Virus record (IMG/VR): IMGVR_UViG_3300027985_000212
Location: 1-20,410 of that record
Length of the DNA: 20,410 bases
Direction: 5' to 3' (one strand)
Origin: a virus
The notes beneath the pieces are model-generated. The model had not been told where the DNA came from. It saw nothing but the letters and a program-made list of their open reading frames with translations, and ran no database searches. Position 1 is the first letter of the stretch, and each line of letters opens with the position of its first letter. Positions 19,548-20,410 of this stretch are shown in pieces. The position numbers were made by a program, and so were the translations under genes.

Positions 19548-20410
19548 GTCTACTTCAACCACAACGTGCTTTTGCATACCAACTTCGATTAACTCGACGG
19601 TTGCTACATCACCCTTTTGAATCAGCATAGATTTACCGTTGTGGCTGATGCTGGATACTACGTATTCAGAACCTAGAACAATATAGCCCTTTACTTCTTT
19701 GTGTGGTTTAGGGATGTTGTAAGAGAAAACCCTGTCCCCGCGCTGGAGCACGGTTCCGCTTAGGGACGTTCCACCTCTTCGCCCCATACCGTGTACAGAT
19801 ACATCCTTAGTCACCTTCATCCCTGGTGCCTTAAGTTTGTTGTACTCGCTGATGATATTCTCGCGAGACTCCCGCATTACTTCAGTTAGTTGGTGGCCTG
19901 AAGGGGTCGTGTAAAAGTTCTCAGATAGGTGCTTGTTAGTTCCACGATCTAGGCGCATCTGAGTTCTAACGTAGTAGGTCACCTTGCTACCACTTACCTT
20001 AATTGATGGTTCAGCAGCAAAGGTAACTATACCTAGATTTCTAGCACGCTTATACCAAGATTCTACCTTTGGGTTGTTCAATACCGGAGTAAAGTCTACG
20101 GCAAAGTAGCTATTAAACAGCAGGCTATCGCGCCTGTGAATGTTTGTTAGATGGCGTTCGGCTGCCCAACTTGGAATCTTTTGCTTGATGCTGCGATACA
20201 CATTTACGTGCTTCTTTAGGTCCCGGAATAAACGATCTTCTGCCTCTTTGGTATCGCCAATAGTGTAGCCCTTAACATGGTCAAAGATGTAAGTAGGTTC
20301 TATACCACTCTTTGCCATAGTCCTCATGGACACGTCAGCAGCGTCCATAGCTGCAAGAGCCCTCTTGGCTTTCTTAATGTCCTTGGGTGCGCGTATACTC
20401 TCTCTTACCG
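19518..20410 (-). CDS. Hypothetical protein on the minus strand, 5' end outside the window
   Basis: The frame is open past the right edge, with at least 20 further codons upstream of the first internal Met at 20348, so the start is not seen. At least 297 residues are encoded. The N-terminal part is Lys/Arg-rich and helical (APKDIKKAKRALAAMDAADV). A middle part has mixed strands and helices, and the C-terminal 80 residues are beta-rich with a possible barrel (KGYIVLGSEYVVSSISHNGK). No motif was recognised. One sampled 60-base row is 43% GC. Its stop lies within the SbcD-like gene, so the two converge with an 11-base overlap. Confidence 0.8.
   Translation of the reverse strand, partial: VRESIRAPKDIKKAKRALAAMDAADVSMRTMAKSGIEPTYIFDHVKGYTIGDTKEAEDRLFRDLKKHVNVYRSIKQKIPSWAAERHLTNIHRRDSLLFNSYFAVDFTPVLNNPKVESWYKRARNLGIVTFAAEPSIKVSGSKVTYYVRTQMRLDRGTNKHLSENFYTTPSGHQLTEVMRESRENIISEYNKLKAPGMKVTKDVSVHGMGRRGGTSLSGTVLQRGDRVFSYNIPKPHKEVKGYIVLGSEYVVSSISHNGKSMLIQKGDVATVELIEVGMQKHVVVEVDAEAIWKVSP

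Noticed and set aside
1-20410. CRISPR array, insertion sequence, integrase or attachment site
   Set aside because: No spaced direct repeats, transposase motifs, integrase motifs or tRNA-end duplications were seen.

Overview
The window looks like the replication and accessory region of a large tailed bacteriophage. About 33 genes are packed tightly. Almost all lie on the + strand and are joined by 4-base start/stop overlaps (ATGA, GTGA, TAATG). Many are small proteins with no recognisable function. No structural or packaging genes were seen. The recognisable proteins are classic phage DNA-metabolism enzymes: a family A DNA polymerase C-terminus, a gp32-like SSB, a UvsX/RecA recombinase, a stand-alone 5'-3' exonuclease, an SbcD/gp47-like phosphoesterase, a MazG-like NTPase and a DUF3310 protein. 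The middling GC, the tRNA without an encoded CCA, the AGGAGG-type ribosome sites and the use of GTG/TTG starts would fit an actinobacterial host. That host guess is inference only.

Layout. 1-4.8 kb: polymerase end, a zinc-ribbon protein, an NTPase-like helical protein, a helical protein that may be the UvsY-type mediator, SSB, recombinase, and a small beta-barrel protein. 4.6-8.05 kb: a strong hairpin followed by a sigma70-like promoter, then a VWA protein and a MoxR-type AAA+ ATPase ending at a terminator-like hairpin. 8.05-13.4 kb: a tRNA with anticodon CAT (tRNA-Ile2-like), then a run of small membrane, zinc-ribbon and coiled-coil proteins with a HAD phosphatase and a MazG-like NTPase. This run ends in a 384-residue mosaic protein and a clear intrinsic terminator. 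13.4-15.8 kb: DUF3310, 5'-3' exonuclease, and an HPPD-like VOC protein that overlaps its neighbour by 122 bases. 15.8-18.1 kb: an AT-rich possible nuclease, a SLOG/'molybdenum carrier' protein, a zinc ribbon, a TARG1/DarG-like macro domain and a DPPY methyltransferase. 18.1-20.4 kb: a membrane-anchored small protein, the SbcD-like phosphoesterase, and a convergent minus-strand gene of unknown function that runs off the window.

How the genes may work together. Polymerase, exonuclease, SSB, UvsX, the possible UvsY and the SbcD/gp47 homologue resemble a T4-style recombination-dependent replication set. MazG, HAD and DUF3310 fit nucleotide-pool control. MoxR and VWA form a two-gene chaperone-like machine. 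The 15.8-18.1 kb block mixes NAD/ADP-ribose-related and DNA-modifying folds and is the best candidate for an uncharacterised counter-defence module.
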